A DNA stretch of 64,000 nt from Streptomyces zaomyceticus (GCF_014656215.1 NZ_BNBZ01000035.1:1-64000); one strand, 5' to 3'; numbered from the stretch's first letter, positions 33,893-43,390 are shown. A program made the numbers and translations. The notes: a model not told the origin generated them from the sequence alone.

Positions 33893-35653
33893 ATGAACCA
33901 CAGCCCCCTCGACCATCGCTACCGCGGCGAACACCCGATCCGCACCGTCCACTACCTCTTCCGGCCCGACCGCGTACGACTCATGGGAGCGGTCGCGGTG
34001 TTCTTCGCCAAACACGCCCCCGTCTGGCTGCTCCCGCCGGTGACGGCGAACGTGATCGACGTCGTCGTCGAGCACCGGCCGATCTCCGAACTGTGGTGGA
34101 ACTGCGCGCTGATGCTCGCGGTCCTCCTCCTGAACCCGCCGCTGCACCTGCTCTACGTCCGCTGGACGCACGGCGCGGTCCGCCGCATGGGCCGCGATCT
34201 GCGGTCGGCGCTCGTCACACGCATGCAGCAGCTGTCCATCGGCTTCCACAGCCGTACCAGCTCGTCCGTCCTGCACGCCAAAGTCGTCCGTGACGTCGAG
34301 ACGCTGGAGACGGGACTCCAGCAGACCGCGGACAACGGACTCACCGCCGTCGCGACGCTCGCCGGCGGCCTCGCCGTCATCGCCGTGGTCACCCCGGTCT
34401 TCCTGCCGGTCTTCCTCGTCCTCATCCCGGTCGCCGTCCTGCTGATCGGCGCACTGCGCGCGAGACTGGGCGAGGGGAACACCTCCTACCGGCGCTCGGT
34501 GGAGCGCATGTCCGCCTCAGTCAGTGACATGACCACCCTCATCCCCATCACCCGGGCCCACGCTCTGGAGCGCACCGCGCTGGGGCGGGTCGGGCGCGAA
34601 CTCGACCGGGTGCAGCGGGAGGGGACACGACTGGACCTGCTCAACGCCCGCTTCGGTTCGCTGTCCTGGGTCGTCTTCAACGGCCTCGGCACGGCCTGCC
34701 TCGCCGGTGCGGCGCTCGTCGCCTACTACGGCTGGACGTCGGTGACAGCGGGCGAGGTCGTGATGCTCAGCGCCTACTTCTCCACTCTCACCGGCGCCGT
34801 CACCAGCCTGCTCGCGCTGGCGCCCGTGGTGGGCAGGGCCGTGGAATCCCTCAAGTCCGTCGGCGAGGTCCTCCAGGACCCCGACCTGGAGATCAACGAC
34901 GCCAAGCAACGCGTGGAGACGGTCCGGGGCGAGTTCCGGTTCGAGGCCGTGGGCCTCCTGCACGGCGACAGCGCCGAGCCCGCCCTCAGCGACGTGGACC
35001 TCCACGTGCCGGTGGGCACGACCCTGGCCGTCGTCGGTGGGTCCGGCGCCGGCAAATCCACCCTGCTCAATCTCGTACTCGGATTCCACCGTCCCACGTC
35101 CGGCCGCCTTCTCTTCGACGGAAAGGACATGACCGAGCTCGACCTGAGGAGCTTTCGGAGATTCGTCTCCGTCGTTCCCCAGGAATCCGTTCTCTTCGAG
35201 GGGAGCATTCGGGAGAACGTCACCTACGGAATGGAATGGGTCGACGACGAGACACTGCGGCGCGCGCTGTGCGACGCCAATGCCGCGGAATTCGTCGACG
35301 CGCTTCCGGACGGAATCGACACCGTCGTGGGGGAGCGGGGTGCCCGGCTCTCGGGCGGTCAGCGCCAACGGCTCGCCATCGCCCGGGCCCTCATCCGTGA
35401 TCCGCGGGTCCTGGTGCTCGACGAAGCCACGTCGGCGCTGGACGCCCACGCGGAGGCGCAGGTCCAGGAGGCGCTGGCGCGTCTGGTCGCCGGCCGGACG
35501 GTCTTCGTGGTCGCGCACAGGCTCTCCACGGTCAGGCAGGCGGACCGCATCGTCGTGCTGGAACGCGGTCGGCTGGTGGAGTCCGGAAGCCACGAGGAAC
35601 TGCTCGAACGAGGATCGGCCTACGCCCGGCTGCAGGCCACCCAGTTGGCCTGA
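33893..35653 (+). CDS. ABC exporter half-transporter (permease-ATPase fusion)
   Basis: 586 residues. Six-helix exporter domain (residues ~20-310), then an ATPase with Walker A GGSGAGKST, Q-loop QESVLFEGSIRENV, signature LSGGQRQR, Walker B VLVLDEATSAL and switch His AHRLST. It acts as a homodimer or with another half. Substrate cannot be read; relatives export peptides, lipids or drugs. It stands between the sugar importer genes and the mannanase but has its own start and terminator. Confidence 0.9.
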   Translation: MNHSPLDHRYRGEHPIRTVHYLFRPDRVRLMGAVAVFFAKHAPVWLLPPVTANVIDVVVEHRPISELWWNCALMLAVLLLNPPLHLLYVRWTHGAVRRMGRDLRSALVTRMQQLSIGFHSRTSSSVLHAKVVRDVETLETGLQQTADNGLTAVATLAGGLAVIAVVTPVFLPVFLVLIPVAVLLIGALRARLGEGNTSYRRSVERMSASVSDMTTLIPITRAHALERTALGRVGRELDRVQREGTRLDLLNARFGSLSWVVFNGLGTACLAGAALVAYYGWTSVTAGEVVMLSAYFSTLTGAVTSLLALAPVVGRAVESLKSVGEVLQDPDLEINDAKQRVETVRGEFRFEAVGLLHGDSAEPALSDVDLHVPVGTTLAVVGGSGAGKSTLLNLVLGFHRPTSGRLLFDGKDMTELDLRSFRRFVSVVPQESVLFEGSIRENVTYGMEWVDDETLRRALCDANAAEFVDALPDGIDTVVGERGARLSGGQRQRLAIARALIRDPRVLVLDEATSALDAHAEAQVQEALARLVAGRTVFVVAHRLSTVRQADRIVVLERGRLVESGSHEELLERGSAYARLQATQLA

Positions 35654-35675
35654 GCCCCCTGGCGGGCCGTCGGCC

Positions 35676-35719
35676 AAGGGTGCCCTCCCTCCCGTAGGGC
35701 CGGGAGGGAGGGCACCCTT
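35676..35719. terminator. Perfect 18-bp bidirectional terminator
   Basis: AAGGGTGCCCTCCCTCCC pairs perfectly with GGGAGGGAGGGCACCCTT over an 8-base loop, between the convergent exporter and mannanase genes. Confidence 0.9.
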
Positions 35720-35722
35720 CAC

Positions 35723-37009
35723 TCAGTGGTCGGCGCCGCTTCCGCGGACGACGCAGGAGCGCTGGTTCTCCCAGCCCCAGCCGTCTCCGTCGGGGTCGGA
35801 CGAGCTGCCGTTCGTGCAGTACGGGTAGCCGTTCGGGGCGGTACCGCCGGCGTTGCCGCCCGTGTCGGCGCCGCTTCCGCGGACGACGCAGGAGCGCTGG
35901 TTCTCCCAGCCCCAGCCGTCTCCGTCGGGGTCGGACGAGCTGCCGTTGGCGCAGTACGGGTAGCCGTTGGGAGCGGTACCGCCACCGCCGCCGCCCCCGC
36001 CCCCGTAGACCGAGGCCCGCGTGGAGGTCGCGGCGATTCCGTCGGCTCCGTGGAAGAACCGGCTTCCCCAGGCCGTGAGCGAGTTCGCGTCGAAGCCCTC
36101 GACCATGTCGAGGTACTCGACACCGCTGCCGTTGCCGCTCCACGACCAGCCCAGATAGCCGACGCGCAGTGAGCGGGCGGTGGCCATGATGGCGTTCTCG
36201 TCGGGGTTGCCGTCGCTGTGGTTGTCACCGAACTCACCGACGACGATGGGGAGTCGGTTGTTCACGAAGTGGCCGAGGTAGCTCTGCACCTCGGCGGCCG
36301 TGTCGTACACGCCGTACATGTGGATGGAGAAGATGGTGTTGCGGTGAGGGTCGGAGGCGAAGACGGAGGCGGCGTTGTTCCGCATGGTGTTCGACCAGTC
36401 CTGACCCCAGTTGGGGGCGTCCACCATGAGCGCGTTCGAGATGCCGGCGCCGCGCAGCTTCCCGATGGCGTTCTTGGTGGCGTCGGTCCAGGCGGTGTAG
36501 CCGCTGTTGCCGAAGGGCTCGTTGCCGATGTTGACGACGACGTAGTCCTCCTGCCCGAGGAGGGCGCTCTTGACGCCGATCCAGTAGTCGGCGGCCCTGT
36601 CGAGGGAGGCGGCGGCGCCGTCCTCGCCGTATCCGGTGGTGTCGTGCACTTCCAGTACGCAGATGACCTTGCTGGCCTTGCAGTCGCCGATGATCGACGC
36701 GACCTTGGGCGTGTCGGTCCTGGCCCACCGGTCACCGCTGCCGAGGACGACGCGGACGGTGTTGGCGCCCTTGGCCGATATGTCGGCGATGGCTCCGGTC
36801 TTTTCGGGGTACCAGGCGTGGGCGTGATTGACCCCGCGCATGACGAATTCGTTGCCGTCGGCCTCGTAGACGCGGCCGTTGCTGACGTGGATGCCGGTGT
36901 CGGCGGCTTGAGCGGCTCCGCTCGGACCGAAGACGGGCAGCAGCAGACCCGCGATGCCCGCGAGGACGCTGCCGATGGCGGTGCCCCGCCTGGTTCTCGG
37001 CTTGTTCAT
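35723..37009 (-). CDS. Secreted GH5 beta-mannanase with two C-terminal CBM10 modules
   Basis: 428 residues from ATG 37009 with GAAGGAG upstream. Signal peptide ending ...SGAAQA-ADTG. The GH5 (subfamily 8-like) barrel carries acid/base Glu in VNIGNEPFG (~residue 162) and nucleophile Glu in IVVGEFGDNH (~259). A Gly linker of nine glycines leads to two near-identical CBM10 modules (GYPYCANGSSSDPDGDGWGW then NQRSCVV), which bind crystalline cellulose or mannan. It starts the pathway by releasing manno-oligosaccharides. An operator GACAACGTTGTC lies 65 bases upstream. Confidence 0.9.
   Translation of the reverse strand: MNKPRTRRGTAIGSVLAGIAGLLLPVFGPSGAAQAADTGIHVSNGRVYEADGNEFVMRGVNHAHAWYPEKTGAIADISAKGANTVRVVLGSGDRWARTDTPKVASIIGDCKASKVICVLEVHDTTGYGEDGAAASLDRAADYWIGVKSALLGQEDYVVVNIGNEPFGNSGYTAWTDATKNAIGKLRGAGISNALMVDAPNWGQDWSNTMRNNAASVFASDPHRNTIFSIHMYGVYDTAAEVQSYLGHFVNNRLPIVVGEFGDNHSDGNPDENAIMATARSLRVGYLGWSWSGNGSGVEYLDMVEGFDANSLTAWGSRFFHGADGIAATSTRASVYGGGGGGGGGTAPNGYPYCANGSSSDPDGDGWGWENQRSCVVRGSGADTGGNAGGTAPNGYPYCTNGSSSDPDGDGWGWENQRSCVVRGSGADH
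35731..35983. repeat. Direct duplication encoding the two CBM10 modules
   Basis: Two 118-base copies (35731-35848 and 35866-35983), period 135, differ at only about six positions, mostly where the second module has ANG instead of TNG and in the adjoining linker. Near identity indicates a recent duplication or gene conversion. Confidence 0.85.
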
Positions 37010-37073
37010 GCCTCTCCTTCGAAAGGGGGGAAGGTTTTCTCCCTTTGCGCCGAGGTTTCCGGTCAACGTGACA

Positions 37074-37085
37074 GACAACGTTGTC
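37074..37085. promoter_or_regulatory. LacI-type operator upstream of the mannanase
   Basis: GACAACGTTGTC, identical to the operator before the ROK kinase/manA genes, embedded in an extended TGACA...TCAGAAT context. The position is 65 bases before the start codon, right for repression of the mannanase promoter. Confidence 0.75.
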
Positions 37086-37357
37086 AGAATTCGGAGACCG
37101 AGCCGCTGGTCTGCGCATCGGGATTGCCCACCATGAGGCCCTGTCGGCCGGTTCCGTGTCAAGGTTCCGAACGCCGTGGATTCCGAAGGAAAGGAGGGAC
37201 GGCTTTGGTTCAGTGAAAGGTGCCGAATGATCCGGTTCCATGGGTGTTCCGTTCGCGTGGAACGCCCGGTGGGTTCAGTGAACGCGAGCACCGTTCAGCT
37301 GAACCCGCCGGGGCGGCCGGCCCCGGCGAGCGGCTCGCACGGCAGCACTCCGTGGAC

Positions 37358-38866
37358 CTACGGAGGGCTGTCGCCCCGGGCGCGTTCCTGACGCAGAAGC
37401 TCCGGCAGGTCGGAAAGCCGGTCGAGTCCGCGCACCGCGTTGGAGACGCGCGCGTTGTGCGCGAGGAGACGTCGATGGCGGTGCAGGAAGGCCCAGTAGC
37501 CCGCCGTGAACGGACAGGCGTCCGGCCCGACGCGACGGTCGGGGCGGTAGCGACAGGGGCCGCACAGGTCGCTCATGCGGTCGATGTAGGCGCCGCCCGA
37601 TGTGTAGGGCTTCGTCGTCATCCGGCCGCCGTCGGCGTACTGGGACATCCCCACCACGTTGGGCAGCATGACCCAGTCGTAGCCGTCGACGAAGCAGCGA
37701 TGGAACCAGTCGGTCACGGCGGCGGGATCCCAGCCCCGCTGGAGGGCGTGGCTGCCGAGCAGCATCAGCCGGGGGATGTGATGCGTCCAACCGGTGTCCC
37801 TGACCTGGCGGATGACGGTGGACAGGCAACGCGCTGTCACGGCGTCGGGGTCGAGGTCCGTCCACCAGGAGGGCAGTGGAGCGTGGTGCCGCAGCGCGTT
37901 CGAAGTGCGGTAGTCCTCGCCGAAGTGCCAGTAGAGGTGCCAGACGTACTCCCGCCACCCCGCGATCTGCCGGACGAAACCCTCGACCGAGTTGAGCGGC
38001 GCCTCGCCCGCCCGCCAGGCGGCTTCGGCCCGTTCGACGCATTCGGCCGGATCCAGCAGACCCAGGTTCAGGGAGGACGACAGCAGACTGTGACTCATGC
38101 TCGGGTCGGCGGCCAGTACCGCGTCCTCGTGGGCGCCGAAGGTCGACAGGCGGTGCCCGACGAAACGCCGGAGGGCGGCGAGCGCTTCGCGACGGTCGGC
38201 CGGGAACAGCCGGGGCCCGTCCCGGCCGACGAACGACACGTCGCCGTCGCGTTCCCAGCGGTCCAGGTCGTGACGGACCTCGGCGTCGATGTCGTCCTCG
38301 CGCGGACGGTACGGAGCCGGCGCCCCGAGGGTCGGGGCTCCGCGCGGGGGAGGCTCACGGTTGTCGTGGTCGAGATTCCAGGTGCCCCCGGCCGGCCGGT
38401 CACCGTCCATCAGGATGTCGTGGTCCTGGCGTACCTGCCGGTAGAAGGCCTCGAGCCGCAGTGTCCGCCCCTCCCTGGCCCGCGCCCAGGAGGCGAACTC
38501 GTCCCGGCCGACGAGGAATCCACGGGGAGGAAGAACGGTGACGCCGTCCAGCGAGGACACGAGGGAGAGCGCGGCCCGCGACGTCGGGTGGTGGACGGTG
38601 ACGGGGCCGCCGCTCGGCAAGCCCTCTCTGAGGCCGTCCCGGTAGGTTTCCGCCCTGACGTACGTGACGCGGTCACCGAGTTCGGCGGCGCGGTGGCGCA
38701 TCGCCGACAGGATCAGGTGAGCTTTGGCCCGGTGGAATCGGCGCCGGCGGAACACGGCACGTGACTCGATCATCACCAGGGGCGAGTCGTGGCGGGGTCC
38801 GCCGTCGGACGGTGCCGTGAACGAAGGCCCCAGCTGATCACCGAAGAGCCAGTGCGGAGTACTCAT
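37358..38866 (-). CDS. Iron-sulfur prokaryotic (6-4) photolyase/cryptochrome family protein
   Basis: 502 residues from ATG 38866 (GGGAGG upstream). Starts with the family-typical HWLFGDQLGP and has C-terminal FAD-binding stretches (SVEGFVRQIAGWREYVWHLY; DWVMLPNVVGMSQYADGG). Four Fe-S ligand cysteines are visible: one in TARCLSTVIR, two in DLCGPCR and one in DACPFTAGYW. This is the FeS-BCP/PhrB-type layout that repairs (6-4) photoproducts or acts as a light sensor. The pyrimidine-dimer class is not implied. It has no operon partner but lies 10 kb from a LitR-like B12 light-sensor locus in the same window. Confidence 0.88.
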   Translation of the reverse strand: MSTPHWLFGDQLGPSFTAPSDGGPRHDSPLVMIESRAVFRRRRFHRAKAHLILSAMRHRAAELGDRVTYVRAETYRDGLREGLPSGGPVTVHHPTSRAALSLVSSLDGVTVLPPRGFLVGRDEFASWARAREGRTLRLEAFYRQVRQDHDILMDGDRPAGGTWNLDHDNREPPPRGAPTLGAPAPYRPREDDIDAEVRHDLDRWERDGDVSFVGRDGPRLFPADRREALAALRRFVGHRLSTFGAHEDAVLAADPSMSHSLLSSSLNLGLLDPAECVERAEAAWRAGEAPLNSVEGFVRQIAGWREYVWHLYWHFGEDYRTSNALRHHAPLPSWWTDLDPDAVTARCLSTVIRQVRDTGWTHHIPRLMLLGSHALQRGWDPAAVTDWFHRCFVDGYDWVMLPNVVGMSQYADGGRMTTKPYTSGGAYIDRMSDLCGPCRYRPDRRVGPDACPFTAGYWAFLHRHRRLLAHNARVSNAVRGLDRLSDLPELLRQERARGDSPP

Positions 38867-39409
38867 CCGTACCTCCCTCGAGGCCGGAGGCGACGACCGG
38901 GCTGCCGGGGGCGCGGAAGGAGAGCGGCAGCAGGGCGTCGTACGGGGTGGGACCGTGCTGATCGGACATGGTGCGAGGGCTCCAGTGCGCTGGGCGGCAG
39001 GCTGTGCATGGTGTTCCTCGCGCGCCGCGCTCCCGGATGCGCCGCCGGGTGACCCGATCGGGTGCTCCTGCCACGTGCCCCTGTGCGACACGGAGGCCGC
39101 CGCGCCGCGGGGTCCGTTGTGCGACGAGAAGAGCCGCCGCGTCGCCGGGGCCGTATCCCTGCCGGGCGGGTCTCCCGCCCGACGGGGCAGCTGCGGCGGC
39201 GTGCGCACGACGGACCGGTACGGCGCGGCAACCCGCACTGCACCGCACCTCACCTCACCGCACTGCACCGCTCGGTCGGGGCACCCGAGGCCATCCGGTG
39301 CTCAGGTGCCCCTCCGCCTCGCGGTGCGTCCCCTCGGTCCCGGCGGGCCTGGGGAGACCCCAGGCACCGGACGACGCGGCCCCGACGGGCAGGGGCGGGA
39401 AGCGACGGC
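38867..39409. other. ~540-base region, nothing coding
   Basis: Frames here are shadows. The stretch 39230-39275 is built of cactgcaccgcacctcacc-like short repeats. A small hairpin terminator for the following minus-strand gene lies at 39347-39365. No promoter could be defined. Confidence 0.4.
39347..39365 (-). terminator. Short hairpin after the flavin oxidoreductase gene
   Basis: GCCTGGGG pairs with CCCCAGGC around AGA, 45 bases beyond the stop of the gene on the minus strand. Confidence 0.6.
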
Positions 39410-40537
39410 CTAGCTCAGCGTCTGCACCGCGGCCGCGTCGTACGGCTTCAGCTCGTCGGTCCGCCCCGCGAGGACCTTCGCGGCCCACTCCGGGTCCTGG
39501 AGCAGTGCGCGCCCGATGGCGACCATGTCGAACTCGTCGCGCTCCAGGCGGTCGAGGAGGTCGTCGATGCCCTGCACCGGGGCGCCCTGGCCCGCGAAGG
39601 CGTGGATGAAGTCGCCGTCGAGGCCGACCGAGCCGACGGTGATGGTCGGCCTGCCGGTGAGCTTCTTGGTCCAGCCCGCCAGGTTCAGGTCCGAGTCCTC
39701 GAACTCGGGGATCCAGTGGCGGCGGGTGGAGGCGTGGAAGGCGTCGACGCCGGCCGCGGCGAGCGGGGCCAGGATCGCCTCCAGCTCCTGCGGGGTCTCG
39801 GCGAGCCGCGCGTCGTAGGCGTCCTGCTTCCACTGGGAGAAGCGGAAGATCACCGGGAAGCCGGGCGAGACGGTCTCACGGACCGCGGCCACGATCTCGG
39901 CCGCGAACTTCGTACGGGCCACGGGGTCGCCGCCGTAGGCGTCCGTACGACGGTTCGTGCCCGCCCACAGGAACTGGTCGAGGAGGTAGCCGTGCGCGCC
40001 GTGCAGCTCGACGCCGTCGAAGCCGATGCGCTCGGCGGCCGCGGCGGCCTCGGCGAAGGCGCCGATGACGTCGTCGACGTCGCTCTGGGTCATCGCCTCG
40101 CCCGTGCCCTCGGTGCCGTCGGGGCGGATGCCGGAGGGGCCCATCGCCGGGGCGTCGGCGTAGGGCGCCTGGCCCTGCTTGCGCACCATGCCGATGTGCC
40201 ACAGCTGCGGCACGATGGTGCCGCCCGCCGCGTGCACGTCCTCGGCGACCTTGGCCCAGCCCGCCAGCTGCTCCTCGCCGTGGAACCGCGGCACACGGTC
40301 GCTCTGTCCGGCCGACTGGTGCCCGACGTAGGTGCCCTCCGTGACGATCAGGCCCACACCGGCCGCGGCGCGGCGCGCGTAGTACGACCGCACGTCCTCG
40401 CCCGGGACTCCGCCGGGGGAGAACATGCGCGTCATCGGCGCCATCGCGATGCGGTTCGGGACGGTCAGGCCGTTCAGCGTGACGGGCCGGGAGAGGATCT
40501 CGGCCGCGCGGGAGGCGGGGGACTCGGTGACGGTCAC
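39410..40537 (-). CDS. Old Yellow Enzyme-type NADH:flavin oxidoreductase
   Basis: 375 residues from GTG 40537, chosen because AGGAG stands 7 bases upstream; the ATG at 40552 lacks one. FMN barrel: NRIAMAPMTRMFSPGG, the active-site GVELHGAHGYLLDQFLW pair of histidine/asparagine-type residues, RRTDAYGG, and final DMVAIGRALLQDPEW. Reduces electrophilic enones or nitro compounds. Divergent from a MarR regulator 110 bases away, a common pairing in which the reactive substrate releases MarR. Confidence 0.9.
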   Translation of the reverse strand: MTVTESPASRAAEILSRPVTLNGLTVPNRIAMAPMTRMFSPGGVPGEDVRSYYARRAAAGVGLIVTEGTYVGHQSAGQSDRVPRFHGEEQLAGWAKVAEDVHAAGGTIVPQLWHIGMVRKQGQAPYADAPAMGPSGIRPDGTEGTGEAMTQSDVDDVIGAFAEAAAAAERIGFDGVELHGAHGYLLDQFLWAGTNRRTDAYGGDPVARTKFAAEIVAAVRETVSPGFPVIFRFSQWKQDAYDARLAETPQELEAILAPLAAAGVDAFHASTRRHWIPEFEDSDLNLAGWTKKLTGRPTITVGSVGLDGDFIHAFAGQGAPVQGIDDLLDRLERDEFDMVAIGRALLQDPEWAAKVLAGRTDELKPYDAAAVQTLS

Positions 40538-40626
40538 AGGGGCGCTCCTCATGGCAATGACTGCGATTACTTGACAATGTTGATGCTTGAGAACTTCATG
40601 CAATGGGGAAACGGTAGAGGTCATTG

Positions 40627-40641
40627 CTTGAGGTAGTCAAG
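40627..40641. promoter_or_regulatory. Candidate MarR operator between the divergent genes
   Basis: CTTGA-N5-TCAAG (40627-40641) is an inverted repeat of MarR type; a related TACTTGACAATG half-site occurs near 40565 next to the oxidoreductase start. A shared regulator would control both directions. Confidence 0.6.
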
Positions 40642-40664
40642 TATCTCCGGGTAGAGTGACGGTC

Positions 40665-41099
40665 ATGACAGAAGCTCCCCGCGTCGACACCGCCCAGCTC
40701 ATGGAGCTTTTCTCCGTGTCGCTCGGCGTCTACTACGGCGATTTCACCGTCGCGGCGGCGAGCGAGAACCTCACGGCGAGCCAGGGCAAGGCCCTGACCG
40801 TGCTGCGCCGGGGACCCGCCGCGATGCGCAGCCTGGCCGAGACCATGACCTGCGACGCCTCCAACATGACCGGGATCATCGACCGGCTGGAGAAGCGCGG
40901 CCTGGTGCGCCGTGAGGCCGACGCCTCCGACCGCCGCGTCAAGAACGTCATCCTCACAGCCGAGGGCGAGCGCGTCACCGACGCCATCCGCGCGAAGATG
41001 CGCATCACGCGGGAGGGCCTGGACAGACTGAGCGATCAGGACCGGGACTCCCTGTACACCCTGCTGGAACGGGTCTTCGCCTCCTCGCCCGCCGTCTGA
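40665..41099 (+). CDS. MarR-family regulator
   Basis: 144 residues from ATG 40665 (GTG 40656 also in frame). Winged helix with RSLAETMTCDASNMTGIIDR and the beta-wing DASDRRVKNVILTAEG. No cysteine near the N-terminus typical of thiol-sensing OhrR; the protein does have a Cys in TMTCDAS. Likely represses itself and the divergent flavin oxidoreductase. Confidence 0.88.
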   Translation: MTEAPRVDTAQLMELFSVSLGVYYGDFTVAAASENLTASQGKALTVLRRGPAAMRSLAETMTCDASNMTGIIDRLEKRGLVRREADASDRRVKNVILTAEGERVTDAIRAKMRITREGLDRLSDQDRDSLYTLLERVFASSPAV

Positions 41100-41346
41100 C
41101 CCCCGTGCCCCCGGCCCCGTGGGCGCCCGGCCCCTCGACCACCTGGTCCCCCGACCGCCGCCGTGCCTCGGGCAGGGCTGCGTCTGATGGGCGGCATGTC
41201 CGTCACCCGGACGGATTCACGTCGTGGGTCCTCGCGGACGCCAGGTGCCCTCGCCCCTAGATTTCGGGCGAGGTGCACCCCTCCCGCGTGCACTGCACCC
41301 GCACTGTGCGGTGCCGTCGCACGGCACACGGAAGGCGAAGGTGGCC

Positions 41347-42965
41347 ATGGCGCGTCGCCCCAACATTCTGCTGATCGTCACGGACGAGGAGCGGGCGGCG
41401 ATCCCGCGCCCCGACGCTCGCTGCCCGCCAGGGAACGCCTCGCCGCGCGGGGCACGGTCTTCGACCGGTTCTACTCGGCGTCCGCGATGTGCAGCTCCGC
41501 CCGGTCCGTGCTCTACACCGGCCGGCACCTGCCCGTCACCGAGATCTACGACAACGACAACATGCCGTACATCCGCCCGCTCGATCCGGGCCTCGGCACA
41601 CTGGGCACCATGCTTCGCTCGGCCGGCTACCACTGCACCTATCAGGGGAAGTGGCACCTCTCGAACGCCTACGTCACCCCGGAGCGGCCCGGGCCGACCA
41701 CGGACGCGCTGGAGCCCTACGGGTTCAGCGAGTTCAACGACTGGGGCGACATCGACGGGGGAGCATGGGCGGGGCTGAAGATCGACCCCGTGATCGCGGG
41801 TCAGGCGGTCGGCTGGCTGCGCAACAGGGCGCCCGTCGTCGCTGAGGACCAGCCCTGGTTCATGGCTGTCAACTTCGTCAACCCGCACGACATCATGAGC
41901 TTCGACTACGGCGGCTCCCCTCAGGTGCAGCTGCCGTTCGGTCTCGCTCACGCGGTGGTGGCCAAGGCGGCGGCCGACATTCCGGTATACTGGAAGCACT
42001 GGGACTTCTCGCTGCCCGGGAGCCTGAACGACGATCTGTCCGGCGCCGCTCCCGCCGTGGCCGAGTACGCGCGGATGCTCGACACCGTCTTCGGGCCCGT
42101 GGCCGACGACACCCACTGGTACGGCGGCCTGAACTTCTACCTCAACGCTCTGCGGGACGTGGACCGCAACGTCGAGCTGGTGCTCGACGCGCTGGAAGCC
42201 TCCGGGCAGGCGGACCGCACTCTCGTCGTCTTCACGGCGGACCACGGGGAGATGGCCGGATCGCACGGGCTGCGGCAGAAGGGCAATCTCGTCTACGACG
42301 AGAACTTCCACGTCCCGTTCATCCTCTGCCATCCCGACACCGACGGCGGCACGCGCACCGACGCCCTCGCGTCGGCGGTCGACCTGGCGCCCACACTGCT
42401 GGAATGCGCGGGCATCGCACCCGCGGACATCGCCGTCCGGTTCCCCGACCTCAAGGGCCGCTCCCTCGTGCCGGCCCTGAACGGCTCGGCGGTACGCGAG
42501 GGAGTCCTGTCCGCCGTCGAGTCGCTCGTCACCCTGGACGCCTCGTTCTGGTTCGAGTTCGCCGACCCCGAAGCGCCGGCACGTGTCCAGAGCGGCACCT
42601 TGCGCCCCGACTGGGCCAAGCGCGGATTCCTCCGTTGCTACACCGACGACCGCTACACCTTCGGCCGGTACTTCTCCCCGCTGAACCCCAACCGCCCGTC
42701 GGACCTGAAGGCTCTGCGCGCCGACAACGACGTCGTGCTCTACGACCGGCGCGAAGACCCGGACGAAGTCCGCAACCTCGCATCCGATCCCGCCCACGAC
42801 GACCTCGTCCTGCACTACTCCGGCCGGCTGGAGGCCTTGATCGACGCCGAGATCGGCACGGACACCCGCGCCTGGGTGACCGAACGGCCCCGGCTCCTCG
42901 GCTGGCCCACCTGGCACGGCGACACCGATCAGCCGGCCGCGGCGGCGAGCACGTCCGGGGGATAG
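41347..42965 (+). pseudogene. Sulfatase with an early frameshift
   Basis: The reading frame MARRPNILLIVTDEERAAIPR (ATG 41347, GAAGG upstream) is the correct sulfatase N-terminus but runs on in the wrong frame after about 41415. The rest (SLPARERLAARGTVFDRFYS..., ending TSGG at 42965) continues in another frame. Comparison with the expected PRPDGFSLPARE suggests about four bases lost near 41413-41418. The modified-Cys motif is CSSAR (MCSSARSVLYTGRH), with Ser instead of the usual Pro; downstream residues HGEMAGSHGLRQKG and WHLSNAY are normal. Unless it is an assembly error, the gene is inactive or needs a programmed shift. Confidence 0.8.
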
Positions 42966-43021
42966 GAGCGGGAACCGTACGCGCCCGCCGCGGTCGACGG
43001 TGCCGGTCCGGGCTCAGGCCC

Positions 43022-43390
43022 TCACTGGTCCTCCTCCATGCCGATGGCGCGCCGCAGCTTGTCGGCCGCCGTGTGGCCCGTTCCCTCGCGCTGCTCCAGC
43101 AGCGCCTCGGCGATCGCGTCCAGTTTTCGCTGAACGGCGTGCGTGCCGCGCCGTTCGGTGTTCTTCAGCAGGGCGAGCAGAAGGAGGTTGACGGCCGTCA
43201 TGACATCCCCGGCGAAGATCAGCCAGGACAGCGGCGGGTGCATGAAGTGCAGGACGACCGTGCCGAGGACCAGAAGAACGCACAGCACGTAGAACAGCGG
43301 GGAGCCGGTGACGTTGGAAGCCCGATCGGAGAACGCGGCGAACCGGTCGCGCCCGGCGCCGCCCCGCTCGGCGGGATGCTCAGTGGTCAT
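43022..43390 (-). CDS. Low-affinity iron permease family protein
   Basis: 122 residues from ATG 43390 (GGGGAG upstream). Two membrane helices (PLFYVLCVLLVLGTVVLHFM and a second around AVNLLLLALLKNTERR), preceded by ASNVTGSP, and followed by a helix QRKLDAIAEALLEQREG. These match the small PF04120-type proteins, whose iron-transport role is inferred from yeast Fet4. Convergent with the sulfatase. Substrate unproven. Confidence 0.75.
   Translation of the reverse strand: MTTEHPAERGGAGRDRFAAFSDRASNVTGSPLFYVLCVLLVLGTVVLHFMHPPLSWLIFAGDVMTAVNLLLLALLKNTERRGTHAVQRKLDAIAEALLEQREGTGHTAADKLRRAIGMEEDQ

Noticed and set aside
33893..35653. ABC exporter as part of the mannan system
   Set aside because: It is an exporter-type half-transporter with its own ribosome site and terminator; no mannan operator precedes it.
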